NCBI GenBank assembly: GCA_022828105.1
Contig: JAJEJC010000007.1
Location: 392,885-456,884, forward strand
Length of the DNA: 64,000 bases
Direction of reading: 5' to 3'
Source: Dehalococcoidia bacterium
Lineage (GTDB): Bacteria > Chloroflexota > Dehalococcoidia > Bin125
Shown: positions 46,156 to 55,190 of the stretch, piece by piece
How the letters are laid out: each line of letters opens with the position of its first letter
Position numbering within the stretch: position 1 is the first letter of the stretch
Translations under genes and position numbers: made by a program
The notes under the pieces: model-generated
What the model saw: the letters and a program-made list of their open reading frames with translations, nothing else
Told to the model about the DNA's origin: nothing
Databases searched by the model: none

Positions 46156-48621
46156 ATGACGACGACGACGCAGATTCCTCCTTACGACCCGACCGAGCTT
46201 GAGCCCCGCTGGCGCGAACGTTGGGACATCGACGGCTTGTACCGCGTCGACAACGACGACCCGCGCCCGCCCTACTACTTCCTCACGATGCTTCCCTACA
46301 CCAGCGGCGATCTGCACATTGGCCACTGGTACGCGATGGCGCCGTCCGACGTCGCGGCTCGCTGGCACCGGATGCAGGGCAAGAACGTCCTCTTCCCGCT
46401 GGGCTTCGATGCCTTCGGCCTGCCGGCCGAGAACGCCGCGATCAACAACGAGACGCATCCCAAGCAGTGGACCTACGAGAACATCGAGAACATGACGCAG
46501 CAGCTCAAGACGATGGGCGCGTCGTTTGACTGGAACCGCGAGTTCTCGACCGCCGATCCCGAGTACTACCGCTGGACCCAGTGGTGGTTCCTCCAGCTGT
46601 ACAAACACGGATTGGCCTACCGCGCCTCTGCCGACTGCAACTACTGTCCGCAATGCGGCACGGTGCTGGCCAATGAGCAGGTGCTGCGCAACGACGAGGG
46701 CATCGGCATCTGCGAGCGCTGCGACGCGGTCGTCGAGGCGAAGCAGATGGAACAGTGGATGTTCCGTATTACCGACTACGCCGACGAGCTGCTCGAGTTC
46801 GACGGCCTCGACTGGCCGGAGCCGATCAAGTTGATGCAACGCAACTGGATCGGACGTTCGGAAGGCGCGGAGATCTCCTTTCCCCTTGGACGCCAGATCA
46901 GCAGCGAGGACCGAATCACGGTCTTTACCACCCGTCCCGACACGCTTTTCGGCTGCACCTTCATGGTGCTCGCCCCGGAGCATCCGCTCGTCGCCGAGTT
47001 GACGACCACCGAACAGCGCACCGAGGTCGAGGCCTACATCGAACAGGCCCGCCGCCAGAACGAAATCGAGCGCCAGTCGACGACCCGCGAAAAGACGGGG
47101 GTCTTCACCGGCGCCTACGCCAAACATCCCTTTAGCGGGGACGACATCCAGATCTGGATCGCCGACTACGTCCTGCTCAGCTATGGAACGGGCGCGGTGA
47201 TGGGCGTGCCGGCGCACGACGAGCGCGACTTCGCCTTCGCTTCCGAGCGAGGCATCCCGATCCCGATGGTGATCGCACCGCCCGACTGGGACGGCAGCGA
47301 CTTTGACGAGGCCTACACCGGCCCCGGCATCATGGTCAACTCCGGTCGCTTCGACGGCACCGACTGGGAGGCGGGCAAGCTCGCCGTCGCCGATGCGCTC
47401 AATGAGGTGGGCCTCGGCGGCCGCACGGTCTCGTATCGGCTGCGGGACTGGCTCATCTCGCGCCAGCGCTACTGGGGCGCGCCGATTCCAATGGTCTACT
47501 GCGAATCCTGCGGCGTCGTCCCCGTGCCCGAATCCGACCTTCCGGTGCTGCTGCCCGACGACGCCGAGTTCCTGCCCACCGGCGCATCGCCGCTGGAGCG
47601 GCACGAGGGCTTCGTCAACGCCGACTGCCCGGAGTGCAGCGAGGCGGCCAGGCGCGAGACCGACACGATGGACACGTTCATGTGCTCCAACTGGTACATG
47701 TACCGCTACATCGATCCGCACAATCACTACGCGCCGATCGACTCCGAACTCGCTCGCCAGTGGCTGCCCGTCGATACCTACACGGGCGGCGCCGAGCACG
47801 CCGTCATGCACCTCTTCTACGCCCGATTCTTCGCCAAGGCCGCCCGCGACATGGGCATCCTGGAGATCGACGAGCCGTTCGCCCGGCTGTTCAACCAGGG
47901 CACGATCATCAAGGGCGGGCAGAAGATGTCCAAGTCGCGGGGCAACGTGGTCAATCCGGACGAATGGGTCGAGCGCTACGGCACCGACACCGTTCGACTC
48001 TACCTGATGTTCCTCGGTCCCTGGGAGGCCGGCGGCGACTGGGATGACAGCGGGATTTCTGGTCAGTGGCGCTGGCTCAACCGGGTCTGGAACCTGGTTC
48101 TGGGCGATGTCGATGTCGGAGGCGGCCAGACCGACGCGATCCGCCGCGCCACGCACGCGATGATCGGCAAGGTCACGGACGACATTCAGCGCTTCCGCTT
48201 CAACACGATGATCGCCGCGATGATGGAGTTCACGAACGAATTGCAGGGCATTCGCGATCAGGGTCCGGTCGACCCCGACGCCTGGCGGGAGGCGATTGAC
48301 GCGCTCCTGCTCTGCCTTGCGCCGTCGGCCCCGCACATTGCCGAAGAGCTCTGGCAACGAACTGGCCGCGGCGGCGGTTCGATTCACGAACAACGCTGGC
48401 CCGAGTACGACGAGTCGTTGACTCAGGCCACGACGATCACGGTCGTCGTCCAGGTCAATGGCAAGCTGCGCGACAAGCTGGCGCTCGCGCCGGGAGCCTC
48501 GCAGGAGGACGCCGAGTCCGCGGCGCGTGCTTCGTCACGAGTCGCCGACCAGCTCGACGGCAAGACCCTGCGTCGCGTGATCTGGGTGCCGGACAAGCTG
48601 CTCAACTTCGTCGCCAACTGA
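46156..48621 (+). CDS. leuS: Leucyl-tRNA synthetase
   Basis: Class I synthetase of 821 residues, a normal bacterial length. The HIGH motif is in YTSGDLHIGHWYAM, and KMSKS in GQKMSKSRGN. The CP1 editing domain contains FTTRPDTLFGCTF and GTGAVMGVPAHDERD, so post-transfer editing should be intact. A zinc-like pair of cysteines is present in CNYCPQCG. It is probably leaderless and is followed by scpA after 25 bases. Confidence 0.96.
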   Translation: MTTTTQIPPYDPTELEPRWRERWDIDGLYRVDNDDPRPPYYFLTMLPYTSGDLHIGHWYAMAPSDVAARWHRMQGKNVLFPLGFDAFGLPAENAAINNETHPKQWTYENIENMTQQLKTMGASFDWNREFSTADPEYYRWTQWWFLQLYKHGLAYRASADCNYCPQCGTVLANEQVLRNDEGIGICERCDAVVEAKQMEQWMFRITDYADELLEFDGLDWPEPIKLMQRNWIGRSEGAEISFPLGRQISSEDRITVFTTRPDTLFGCTFMVLAPEHPLVAELTTTEQRTEVEAYIEQARRQNEIERQSTTREKTGVFTGAYAKHPFSGDDIQIWIADYVLLSYGTGAVMGVPAHDERDFAFASERGIPIPMVIAPPDWDGSDFDEAYTGPGIMVNSGRFDGTDWEAGKLAVADALNEVGLGGRTVSYRLRDWLISRQRYWGAPIPMVYCESCGVVPVPESDLPVLLPDDAEFLPTGASPLERHEGFVNADCPECSEAARRETDTMDTFMCSNWYMYRYIDPHNHYAPIDSELARQWLPVDTYTGGAEHAVMHLFYARFFAKAARDMGILEIDEPFARLFNQGTIIKGGQKMSKSRGNVVNPDEWVERYGTDTVRLYLMFLGPWEAGGDWDDSGISGQWRWLNRVWNLVLGDVDVGGGQTDAIRRATHAMIGKVTDDIQRFRFNTMIAAMMEFTNELQGIRDQGPVDPDAWREAIDALLLCLAPSAPHIAEELWQRTGRGGGSIHEQRWPEYDESLTQATTITVVVQVNGKLRDKLALAPGASQEDAESAARASSRVADQLDGKTLRRVIWVPDKLLNFVAN

Positions 48622-48646
48622 CCTCTCCGCCGATCGAGGGTGGCGC

Positions 48647-49462
48647 ATGGTCCAACTCCGACTGCCGGCATACGAAGGCCCCCTGGACCTGCTGCTCGAA
48701 CTAATCGAATCGCACAGGCTCGACATCTCCGAACTCTCCCTGGCGCAGGTCGCCGACCAGTACCTCGCCCAGGTCGCGGCCATGACACCGCAGCAGGGCG
48801 AACTCAGTCAGTCGCAGGCCGATGCCCTGGCCGCCTTCATCAGCATTGGCGGACGGCTGGTCCTGATTAAGGCTCGCCAGCTTCTGCCTGCCGCCGACGA
48901 ATCGGCGGCTGACGACGAGGCCGCCGAGGAAGCGCGCGAGCTCGTCGAGATGGCGCAGGCCTACAAGCGGTATCGAGACGGCATCGCGCAACTTGGACAA
49001 CGGGACCGCGAACAACTGCGGTCGTATCCGCCGATCGCGGCCCCACCGATCGACAGGCCGTTGCCGCTCGGGATGTCGGACAATGTCACGCTGGACGCGC
49101 TTGCGCGGATCGCCAGGCAAGTGCTCGAACGTGCGGCGGAGCGCGAGGCGCAGAATGCGATCGCCCACGATGCCGCGATCGAGCGCCAGCGAATCACCGT
49201 GCGCCACCGCGCCGCCGACCTGCGCGCGCGGCTGTTGAGCGGACACACGGTTTCATTCCGCCAATGGATCGCCGACGCGGAGTCGCGACTCGAACTGGTC
49301 GTCTCCTTCATGGCCGTGCTCGAACTGCACAAGTCGTTGGCGATCGAGATCGAACAGGATGGAGACTTCGAGGACATCCTGATCACCGAACTGCCGGACG
49401 CCCCGCAGTCCGCCTGGGCGGCAGCCGGCTCGGCCGCGGGCGACGAGGAAGATCAGGAGTGA
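48647..49462 (+). CDS. scpA: Segregation and condensation protein A
   Basis: Kleisin subunit that bridges the SMC heads in chromosome condensation, 271 residues. The N-terminal YEGPLDLLLELIESHRLDIS and the LAAFISIGGRLVLIKARQLL that follows are hallmarks of ScpA. GAGGG lies upstream of the ATG. scpB, usually the next gene, is absent and ribF takes its place, so scpB and smc must be elsewhere. Confidence 0.94.
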   Translation: MVQLRLPAYEGPLDLLLELIESHRLDISELSLAQVADQYLAQVAAMTPQQGELSQSQADALAAFISIGGRLVLIKARQLLPAADESAADDEAAEEARELVEMAQAYKRYRDGIAQLGQRDREQLRSYPPIAAPPIDRPLPLGMSDNVTLDALARIARQVLERAAEREAQNAIAHDAAIERQRITVRHRAADLRARLLSGHTVSFRQWIADAESRLELVVSFMAVLELHKSLAIEIEQDGDFEDILITELPDAPQSAWAAAGSAAGDEEDQE

Positions 49463-49528
49463 CCCGCGGCTGCTGGTACGCTGCAAGTCCGCCTCGTCTG
49501 CGCTGGCAATGGTGAAGGGCCGAGCTTC

Positions 49529-50485
49529 GTGGTCACTGAGTTGGCTCGCTGGGAGCTGCGCCGAGCGGCGCTGGGCCGGCCGACCGCGCTCACGATCGGC
49601 GTCTTCGACGGCGTCCACCGCGGTCACCAGGCCGTGCTCCGACACGTCGTCGACAGCGCTCGAGCCCACAGTCTTGGCTCGGCCGCGATCACGTTTCATC
49701 CCCATCCCAGGCAGGTATTGAGACCGGACCTGCCGACCGAGTACGTCACCTCGCTCGAGGACCGGCTCTCGCTGATCATGGAGACCGGGCTCGACACGGT
49801 CGCGACCGTCTCCTTCACCTCCGATTTCTCGCTGACCGACGCCGGCGACTTCGTGCGGATGCTGGTCGACGAGTTCCAGCTCGCCCGCCTGATCATCGGC
49901 GAGGACTTCGCCCTCGGCCGCCAGCGCGGCGGCGATCCGGAGACGCTCAAGGCGCTGGGCCGTGAGCTCGGCTTCGACGTCGAAGTGATCGAACTGCTGA
50001 CCGACCACTCAACGGACAAGGTGTCGTCCACCGAGATTCGCGACGCTCTCTCACAGGGCGCGGTCGAGCGGGTCGGCGACCTGCTCGGACGCCGCTACTC
50101 GCTGCACGGCCCCGTCGTCGTCGGATTCGAGCGGGGCCGTTCGATCGGATTCGCCACCGCCAACGTCGCAATCGGCAACGACCGCTCGATCCCGGCGCCC
50201 GGCGTCTACGCCACCATCGCCCATCTCGATTCCGGTCCCGCTCCGTCGGTGACGAACATCGGCATGCGCCCGACCTTCGACGACGGCGGCGGACTCTCGA
50301 TCGAGTGCCACATCATCGACTTCGACGAAGACATCTACGGGACCGATCTGCGGGTCGAGTTCGTCCAACGACTACGCGGCGAGCGCAAGTTCGACGGCAT
50401 CGACGCGCTGGTTGAGCAGATCGGTAAGGATCGCGACACGGCCCGCGAGTTGCTCGCCGGCATGTCGATTGGAACGCAGGCATAA
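49529..50485 (+). CDS. ribF: Bifunctional riboflavin kinase/FAD synthetase
   Basis: Makes FMN and FAD from riboflavin, 318 residues. The N-terminal adenylyltransferase domain has GVFDGVHRGHQAVL and a later STEIRDALSQG; the C-terminal riboflavin kinase domain begins near GPVVVGFERGRSIGFATANV and has the family's TNIGMRPTF. It starts with GTG, with AAGGG upstream. The stop TAA is directly followed by the GTG of tyrS. Confidence 0.95.
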   Translation: MVTELARWELRRAALGRPTALTIGVFDGVHRGHQAVLRHVVDSARAHSLGSAAITFHPHPRQVLRPDLPTEYVTSLEDRLSLIMETGLDTVATVSFTSDFSLTDAGDFVRMLVDEFQLARLIIGEDFALGRQRGGDPETLKALGRELGFDVEVIELLTDHSTDKVSSTEIRDALSQGAVERVGDLLGRRYSLHGPVVVGFERGRSIGFATANVAIGNDRSIPAPGVYATIAHLDSGPAPSVTNIGMRPTFDDGGGLSIECHIIDFDEDIYGTDLRVEFVQRLRGERKFDGIDALVEQIGKDRDTARELLAGMSIGTQA

Positions 50486-51754
50486 GTGAGCACGAGTCAG
50501 CAAATCCCGGATGAGATCGCTGCCGAAGTCGAGCGCCAACACGCGCTGATCATGCGCGGCACCGCCTACGGCGACGAAGGCACGCGCCGGGCCATGGATC
50601 GAGAACTCCGTGCGCGGCTGACCGAATCGCTGACGGAAGACCGGCCGTTGCGCGTCTATCTCGGCGTCGACCCCACTTCGCCCGACTTGCACATCGGCCA
50701 CTGCGTCACACTGCGCAAGCTGGCCCTGTTCCAGCAACTCGGTCACCAGTCGATCCTGCTGATCGGCGACTTCACCGGTCTGGTCGGCGACCCGTCCGAC
50801 AAGGACTCGCTGCGACCGATGCAGGCGGCCGAAATCCTCGAACACAACGCCGCCACTTACCGCGATCAGGCCTTCAAGCTGCTCGATCCCGAACGCACCG
50901 AGGTCCGTCGCAACAGCGAATGGCTCGGCCGGATGTCGTTCAGCGACGTGATTCACCTGGCCTCCAACTTTACCGTGCAGCAGTTCACGGCGCGGGACAC
51001 GTTCAAGAACCGCATCGACGCCGGCCAGCCCGTCTACGTGCACGAGTTCATGTACGGCCTGATGCAGGGCTACGACGCGGTCGCGCTGGAGGCCGATGTC
51101 CAGCTCGGCGGCACCGACCAGACCTTCAACATCATGTGCGGTCGCACCCTCCAGGAACGTGAGGAACAGCCGCCCCAGATCGCTGTGCTCACCCCGATCC
51201 TGGTCGGCACCGACGGCAAGCAGCGGATGTCCAAGAGCACCGGCAACTACATTGGCATCGACGAACCGCCCAACGATCAATACGGCAAGGCGATGTCGAT
51301 CCCGGACAACGTGATCGTCCGCTTCTTCGACTACGGCACCAACGTCTCCGACGAGGAGGTCGATCGGATCGAAGCCGATCTGGACTCAGGCGCGCTCAAG
51401 CCGATGGACGCCAAGCGCCGCCTCGCCCGCGCCGTCGTCAGCGAGTGGCACGGCGACGATGCCGCCCAGGCCGCCGAGGACCATTGGACCCGCACCGTCT
51501 CCCAGCGCAACATCCCCGACGACATTCCCGACGCAGCCATCGACTTTGGCGATGCAGATGCCGTCGAGGTGTCGCTGCCCGTCCTGCTCCACGACATCGG
51601 CGCTGCCGCCAGCCGGGCCGAAGCCAAGCGCCTCGTCTCCCAGGGCGCCGTCCGCATCGACGACGAAGTTGTCAAGTCGCAGAGCGCCGAAATCTCCAAC
51701 GGCGCGGTACTGCGAGTCGGTCGTCGGAAGTGGTACCGGATCGTCGCGACCTAA
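50486..51754 (+). CDS. tyrS: Tyrosyl-tRNA synthetase
   Basis: Class I synthetase of 422 residues. The HIGH motif is in SPDLHIGHCVTL, KMSKS in QRMSKSTGNYIG, and a C-terminal S4 RNA-binding domain is seen at SRAEAKRLVSQGAVRIDDE. The sequence style matches the TyrZ-like class rather than the E. coli-like class. The start GTG abuts the ribF stop, so translation depends on coupling. Confidence 0.95.
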   Translation: MSTSQQIPDEIAAEVERQHALIMRGTAYGDEGTRRAMDRELRARLTESLTEDRPLRVYLGVDPTSPDLHIGHCVTLRKLALFQQLGHQSILLIGDFTGLVGDPSDKDSLRPMQAAEILEHNAATYRDQAFKLLDPERTEVRRNSEWLGRMSFSDVIHLASNFTVQQFTARDTFKNRIDAGQPVYVHEFMYGLMQGYDAVALEADVQLGGTDQTFNIMCGRTLQEREEQPPQIAVLTPILVGTDGKQRMSKSTGNYIGIDEPPNDQYGKAMSIPDNVIVRFFDYGTNVSDEEVDRIEADLDSGALKPMDAKRRLARAVVSEWHGDDAAQAAEDHWTRTVSQRNIPDDIPDAAIDFGDADAVEVSLPVLLHDIGAAASRAEAKRLVSQGAVRIDDEVVKSQSAEISNGAVLRVGRRKWYRIVAT

Positions 51755-51814
51755 GTGGATTCCCGTCCCCGCCTCCGAGCGGGGACCCGCTCGGCTTCCC
51801 TCTCAGTTGGCCAT

Positions 51815-51820
51815 TAGCCT
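51815..51820 (+). promoter_or_regulatory. TAGCCT -10 hexamer for a leaderless small gene
   Basis: TAGCCT ends six bases before the ATG at 51827, with no Shine-Dalgarno. The same hexamer occurs in the direct repeat at 52191. Confidence 0.4.
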
Positions 51821-51826
51821 GCCCTC

Positions 51827-52183
51827 ATGACTACGTTCACCTACCCAATCGAAGTCGCAGACCTCGATCTGCAACGAATACAAAGAGTCGAAGCGGTCGT
51901 CAACTCCGGCGTGTTCTTCACGATCGCACCGTCATCGCTCCTGCAAGGGCTCGGCATCGAGCCGATCGGAACGCGACGCTTTCGAATGACCGACGGCACG
52001 TTACGTGAGATGGACATCGGACATGCTCGATTGAGAATCGACGGCAGGTTCGACTACACCATCGTCGCGTTCGGTGATGACAGTGATCCGTTGCTGCTTG
52101 GCGAGTACACCCTCATTGGACTCGCACTAGCACCAGATCCCGAGAGGCGGCGTTTCGTCTCTCTGGAGCCCCTACCGCTGTAG
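51827..52183 (+). CDS. Retropepsin-like (clan AA) protein lacking the catalytic aspartate
   Basis: A 118-residue protein with the overall plan of small bacterial retropepsin-like proteins: a first strand with VEAVVNSG, then LLQGLGIEP, MTDGT, an internal repeat of strands, and LLGEYTLIGLAL near the end. In active members the first motif is D-T-G or D-S-G; here residue 26 is Asn, giving NSG. Loss of this Asp should remove protease activity, unless Asn deamidates. It could be a binding or antitoxin-like protein; nothing here shows its role. Probably leaderless. Confidence 0.6.
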   Translation: MTTFTYPIEVADLDLQRIQRVEAVVNSGVFFTIAPSSLLQGLGIEPIGTRRFRMTDGTLREMDIGHARLRIDGRFDYTIVAFGDDSDPLLLGEYTLIGLALAPDPERRRFVSLEPLPL

Positions 52184-52190
52184 CCTCCTC

Positions 52191-52216
52191 CACCCGCTAG
52201 CCTCCGACCACAACCA
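52191..52216. repeat. Direct repeat, copy 1 (promoter-like)
   Basis: A 26-base sequence that matches 52854-52879 at 24 of 26 positions. It contains CTAGCCT followed by CCGACCACAACCA. TAGCCT also serves as the presumed -10 of the upstream gene, so the repeat may be a promoter plus leader. Confidence 0.75.
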
Positions 52217-52283
52217 ATGCATGCGGGTGCTTCCGCCAAACGCTCCCAGCTTGTGGCCACGAAGCCGGAATCGAGGATGTCAG

Positions 52284-52844
52284 ATGGCTGAGATGAAACT
52301 AGGTGTCGCCCGGAAGCACCTCAAGCGGCTGGCTGACGAGATCGAACATCGAGAAGGCCGAAGGAGGCGCGGACACGGAACGGGCGACGCACTTAGGCAA
52401 CTGGCAGCCTACTCCAGCAACCAGCTGGTCTTGATGGGCAGACGGTACTACTGGGTCTTTGAGGCGGCCGATCTGGAGTTGGAGCGGATGAGGAAGGATG
52501 AAGCTCATCGAGACAGCGACGCTCTCGTTGCGTTTGAGCGGCTCGTGGAGTACCACTGCGGCTATCGAGAGATAGCCATTGGAGCAGATGAGCCTTGCAG
52601 ATGCGAGCGGAACGACTTTGGAGAACTGCCCAGGGCTGAGTTTGATGTCTGGTCAGAGAAACTGTGGTGCACGGTGTGCGATCACTTCCTAGAAGAAGAT
52701 GATGAGGAGCGGCTCGACCCAGAAGATGTGAACTTCTTCAGACACAAGCGATACAGCCTTGCAGAGAGAATGGAGATGGAGGAGCAACCCCTACCCAAAC
52801 GAGAAAAGAAGAGGGGACTCTTGAGGCGACTGATAGGACTGTAG
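52284..52844 (+). CDS. Hypothetical Cys-pair protein, compositionally atypical
   Basis: A 186-residue protein of no family I recognise, starting at ATG 52284 with GAGGAT upstream; the frame opens earlier but without support. Two cysteine pairs (CRC near residue 120 and CTVC near residue 143) could bind zinc. The protein is very rich in Arg and Glu and ends in a basic tail (KREKKRGLLRRLIGL). Its DNA is visibly lower in GC than the neighbours and uses AGA and AGG for arginine often. It lies between two copies of a 26-base direct repeat, which suggests recent acquisition. Confidence 0.65.
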   Translation: MAEMKLGVARKHLKRLADEIEHREGRRRRGHGTGDALRQLAAYSSNQLVLMGRRYYWVFEAADLELERMRKDEAHRDSDALVAFERLVEYHCGYREIAIGADEPCRCERNDFGELPRAEFDVWSEKLWCTVCDHFLEEDDEERLDPEDVNFFRHKRYSLAERMEMEEQPLPKREKKRGLLRRLIGL

Positions 52845-52853
52845 AAAATCACC

Positions 52854-52879
52854 CACCCACTACCCTCCGACCACAACCA
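52854..52879. repeat. Direct repeat, copy 2 (upstream of the metallo-hydrolase gene)
   Basis: Second copy of the 26-base sequence at 52191, with TACCCT in place of TAGCCT. It lies just before the GGAGG and ATG of the metallo-hydrolase gene, which fits a promoter and leader. Confidence 0.75.
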
Positions 52880-52891
52880 TCGGAGGCCCAC

Positions 52892-53812
52892 ATGACCGTC
52901 ACCCTCGACTGGCTTGGCTGCGCGACCTTTCGACTCCAGGTCGACGACACCGTGATCATGCTCGACGCCTACATCGACCGGGTACCCGCGGCGCCCGATG
53001 TCGGCCTGACCGCCGCCGATATCTCCCGCGCCGACGCCGTCCTTGTCGGACATTCCCACTTCGACCACATCGCCGGCGCCGAAGTGATCGCCGCCAACAC
53101 CGGCGCGCCCGTGATCGGCTCCAACGAGTCCGCCCGCGTCCTGCTCGAAGCCGGCATCTCCGAAGACCTGCTGCTCCGTTCGCAGGGCGGCGAGCGCCAC
53201 CGCATCTCCAAGGACATCACCATCGAGGTCTTCCCTAGCCTGCATTCCTGCATCTGGACGACCGGCTCATGGGACCCCGGCAAAGTCGTCCTCGGCCAGT
53301 ACGGACTCACCGAGGAGGAGCGCTGGGGTCAGCGCGGGTCGATTGACATCGGCGGATCGCTGGGCGAACGCTCGCAGGATCTCGGCCCTGAGGCTCAGAC
53401 CCAGATGATCAACCACATGACCTCTTGCCTTGGCTCCAACGACACCGGCGGCGCGCTCGCCTATCTGATCGACACGCCCTACGGCTCGATCTTCTACCAC
53501 GACACCTCCGGCTGCTGGACCGGCGTCGTCCAGAACATGCGCCCCGACGTCGCCATCGTCGCCATGGCCGGACGGCCCAACATCGACGGCGAGCCGATCC
53601 AGGGCTCGCTGGCGCAGTTCGTCGGGCGCATGTCCGACATGCTCCGCGCCCCGCGCATCGTTCTCGGACACCACGACGACTGGATGCCGCCGATGACCCA
53701 CGACATGACCGGCCCCGACTCGCTCGCCCCGGTCAAGAACGAGCTCAACCACGTCGCCCCGCGCTCCGAGCTGCTCGACATCCCGCTCGGCGGACGGATT
53801 GGTCTCTACTGA
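52892..53812 (+). CDS. Metallo-beta-lactamase-fold hydrolase
   Basis: A 306-residue hydrolase of the UlaG/metal-dependent hydrolase type. The metal site HSHFDH is at residues 54-59, with further ligands likely at the His of FPSLHS and at GHHDDW near the end. It begins as such enzymes do, with TLDWLGCATFRLQ. Substrates of this family range from lactones to phosphodiesters, and none can be picked here. Its stop TGA overlaps by one base the ATG of the LLM oxidoreductase gene, so the two products may act together. Confidence 0.85.
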   Translation: MTVTLDWLGCATFRLQVDDTVIMLDAYIDRVPAAPDVGLTAADISRADAVLVGHSHFDHIAGAEVIAANTGAPVIGSNESARVLLEAGISEDLLLRSQGGERHRISKDITIEVFPSLHSCIWTTGSWDPGKVVLGQYGLTEEERWGQRGSIDIGGSLGERSQDLGPEAQTQMINHMTSCLGSNDTGGALAYLIDTPYGSIFYHDTSGCWTGVVQNMRPDVAIVAMAGRPNIDGEPIQGSLAQFVGRMSDMLRAPRIVLGHHDDWMPPMTHDMTGPDSLAPVKNELNHVAPRSELLDIPLGGRIGLY

Positions 53813-54831
53813 TGCCAACAGGACAACCGAAGTTCGGCCTGATCTACGACTTCCGCAATCCGCCCCAGTGGCGCAAGCCCTGGGCCGAGTTCTACGACGA
53901 GATTCTCGACGAGATCGTCTACGCCGAGCAGCTCGGCTACGACCACATCTGGATCACCGAGCACCATTTCATCGACGACGGGTACACGCCCTCCGTGCTG
54001 CCCATCGCCGCCGCCATCGCACGCCTGACTACTCGCGTCCGGATCGGCACCTGGGTCCTGCTGCTGCCGCTGCACAATGCGATCCGCGTCGCCGAAGACG
54101 CCGCCACCGTCGACATCCTTTCCAACGGCCGCCTCGATCTCGGCGTCGGACTCGGCTACAAGGTCGAAGAGTTCGAGGGCTTCGGCGTCGACCGCCGCCA
54201 CCGCGCCGGGATCATGGACGAGTCGCTGGAGATCATCACCCGCACCCTGGCAGGCGAGTCGGTCACGCTCGACGGCCGCCACTACCAGGTCAAGGACGTC
54301 CAGGTCACGCCGCCGCCGATCCAGCAGCCCTTCCCGCTCTGGGTCGGCGCGCGCTCCGAGGCCGCCGCACGACGCGCCGCGCGCTTCCGCGCCAACTTGA
54401 TGATCGTCGCCGACCGTCCCGTCTACGACGCCTGGGCCGACGCTTTGCGCGAACAGGGCGACGACCCCGACGACTTCGAGGTCCTGCTCTCTGCCGGGGG
54501 CTACGTCAGCGACGATCCCGACGCGCTTTGGGAAGAGCTTAAGCCGCATCAGCGCTACCTGCGCGACACCTACGGCAAGTGGTACAACGACGCCTCCGAC
54601 CTGGGCGAGCAGGACCCGCTCGGCCAGTTCCTCCACCAGACCGACGAGGACCTGCGCGCCCGCTTCGTCGCCGGCACGCCCGACGATGTCGCCGCCGCGA
54701 TCAAGCGCACGCTCGACTGGATTCCCGCCGACCACATCATCACCTCGCCCGTCCCGCCCGGCGCATCGCGCGACCTCGCGCGCCGCAGCATCGAGCTCTT
54801 CGCTCGCGAGGTCATTCCCAGGTTTCGATAG
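53812..54831 (+). CDS. LLM class flavin-dependent oxidoreductase
   Basis: A luciferase-like monooxygenase or F420-dependent reductase of 339 residues. It begins at ATG 53812, overlapping the stop of the hydrolase gene; the frame upstream of this is not coding. Family features are EQLGYDHIWITEHHF, RIGTWVLLLPLHNAIRVAED and LSNGRLDLGVGLGY. Whether FMN or F420 is used cannot be told. The coupled hydrolase and the ferredoxin gene 49 bases downstream suggest a small oxidative pathway. Confidence 0.9.
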   Translation: MPTGQPKFGLIYDFRNPPQWRKPWAEFYDEILDEIVYAEQLGYDHIWITEHHFIDDGYTPSVLPIAAAIARLTTRVRIGTWVLLLPLHNAIRVAEDAATVDILSNGRLDLGVGLGYKVEEFEGFGVDRRHRAGIMDESLEIITRTLAGESVTLDGRHYQVKDVQVTPPPIQQPFPLWVGARSEAAARRAARFRANLMIVADRPVYDAWADALREQGDDPDDFEVLLSAGGYVSDDPDALWEELKPHQRYLRDTYGKWYNDASDLGEQDPLGQFLHQTDEDLRARFVAGTPDDVAAAIKRTLDWIPADHIITSPVPPGASRDLARRSIELFAREVIPRFR

Positions 54832-54880
54832 ACTGGCTCAGAACCGGCATCAGACCCGACAGGACGAGGGAGGGCGAGAG

Positions 54881-55072
54881 ATGAAAGTCAAGATCGACAC
54901 CAGCCTCTGCGAGGGCCACGCCAAGTGCATGGAAGCCACCGAAGTCGTCTTCGAAGTCCGCGACGACGACCTCTCCCACGTCCTCGTCGACACTGTCCCC
55001 CCCGAAGAGGAAGCCAACGTCACCCGAGCCGTCCGAACCTGCCCGCGAGCCGCAATCTCGGTGGAGGACTGA
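54881..55072 (+). CDS. Small ferredoxin of the P450-partner type
   Basis: A 63-residue ferredoxin with C-x2-H-x2-C at residues 10-16 and a final Cys54-Pro. His13 stands where a [4Fe-4S] ferredoxin has its second Cys, so a [3Fe-4S] cluster is likely, as in ferredoxins that feed bacterial P450s. GAGGGAGGG precedes the ATG. Two P450 genes lie 5-8 kb downstream on the other strand and are likely partners, although the LLM enzyme next to it is an alternative. The 118 bases after it hold no clear feature. Confidence 0.88.
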   Translation: MKVKIDTSLCEGHAKCMEATEVVFEVRDDDLSHVLVDTVPPEEEANVTRAVRTCPRAAISVED

Positions 55073-55190
55073 GCTCCTTTGTGATGACTCGCGGCCATGT
55101 TCGCTGCTCGACAACACTCGACATACACCGCAGATGGACCTATTCTCTGAACAGATGCGCTAGTGGGAAAGCGCAGAGTCACAGGAGAGA

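Noticed and set aside
46057-48393. A 778-codon open frame on the minus strand opposite leuS
   Set aside because: LeuS on the plus strand has all its family motifs; the opposite frame is a product of high GC and has no recognisable domain.
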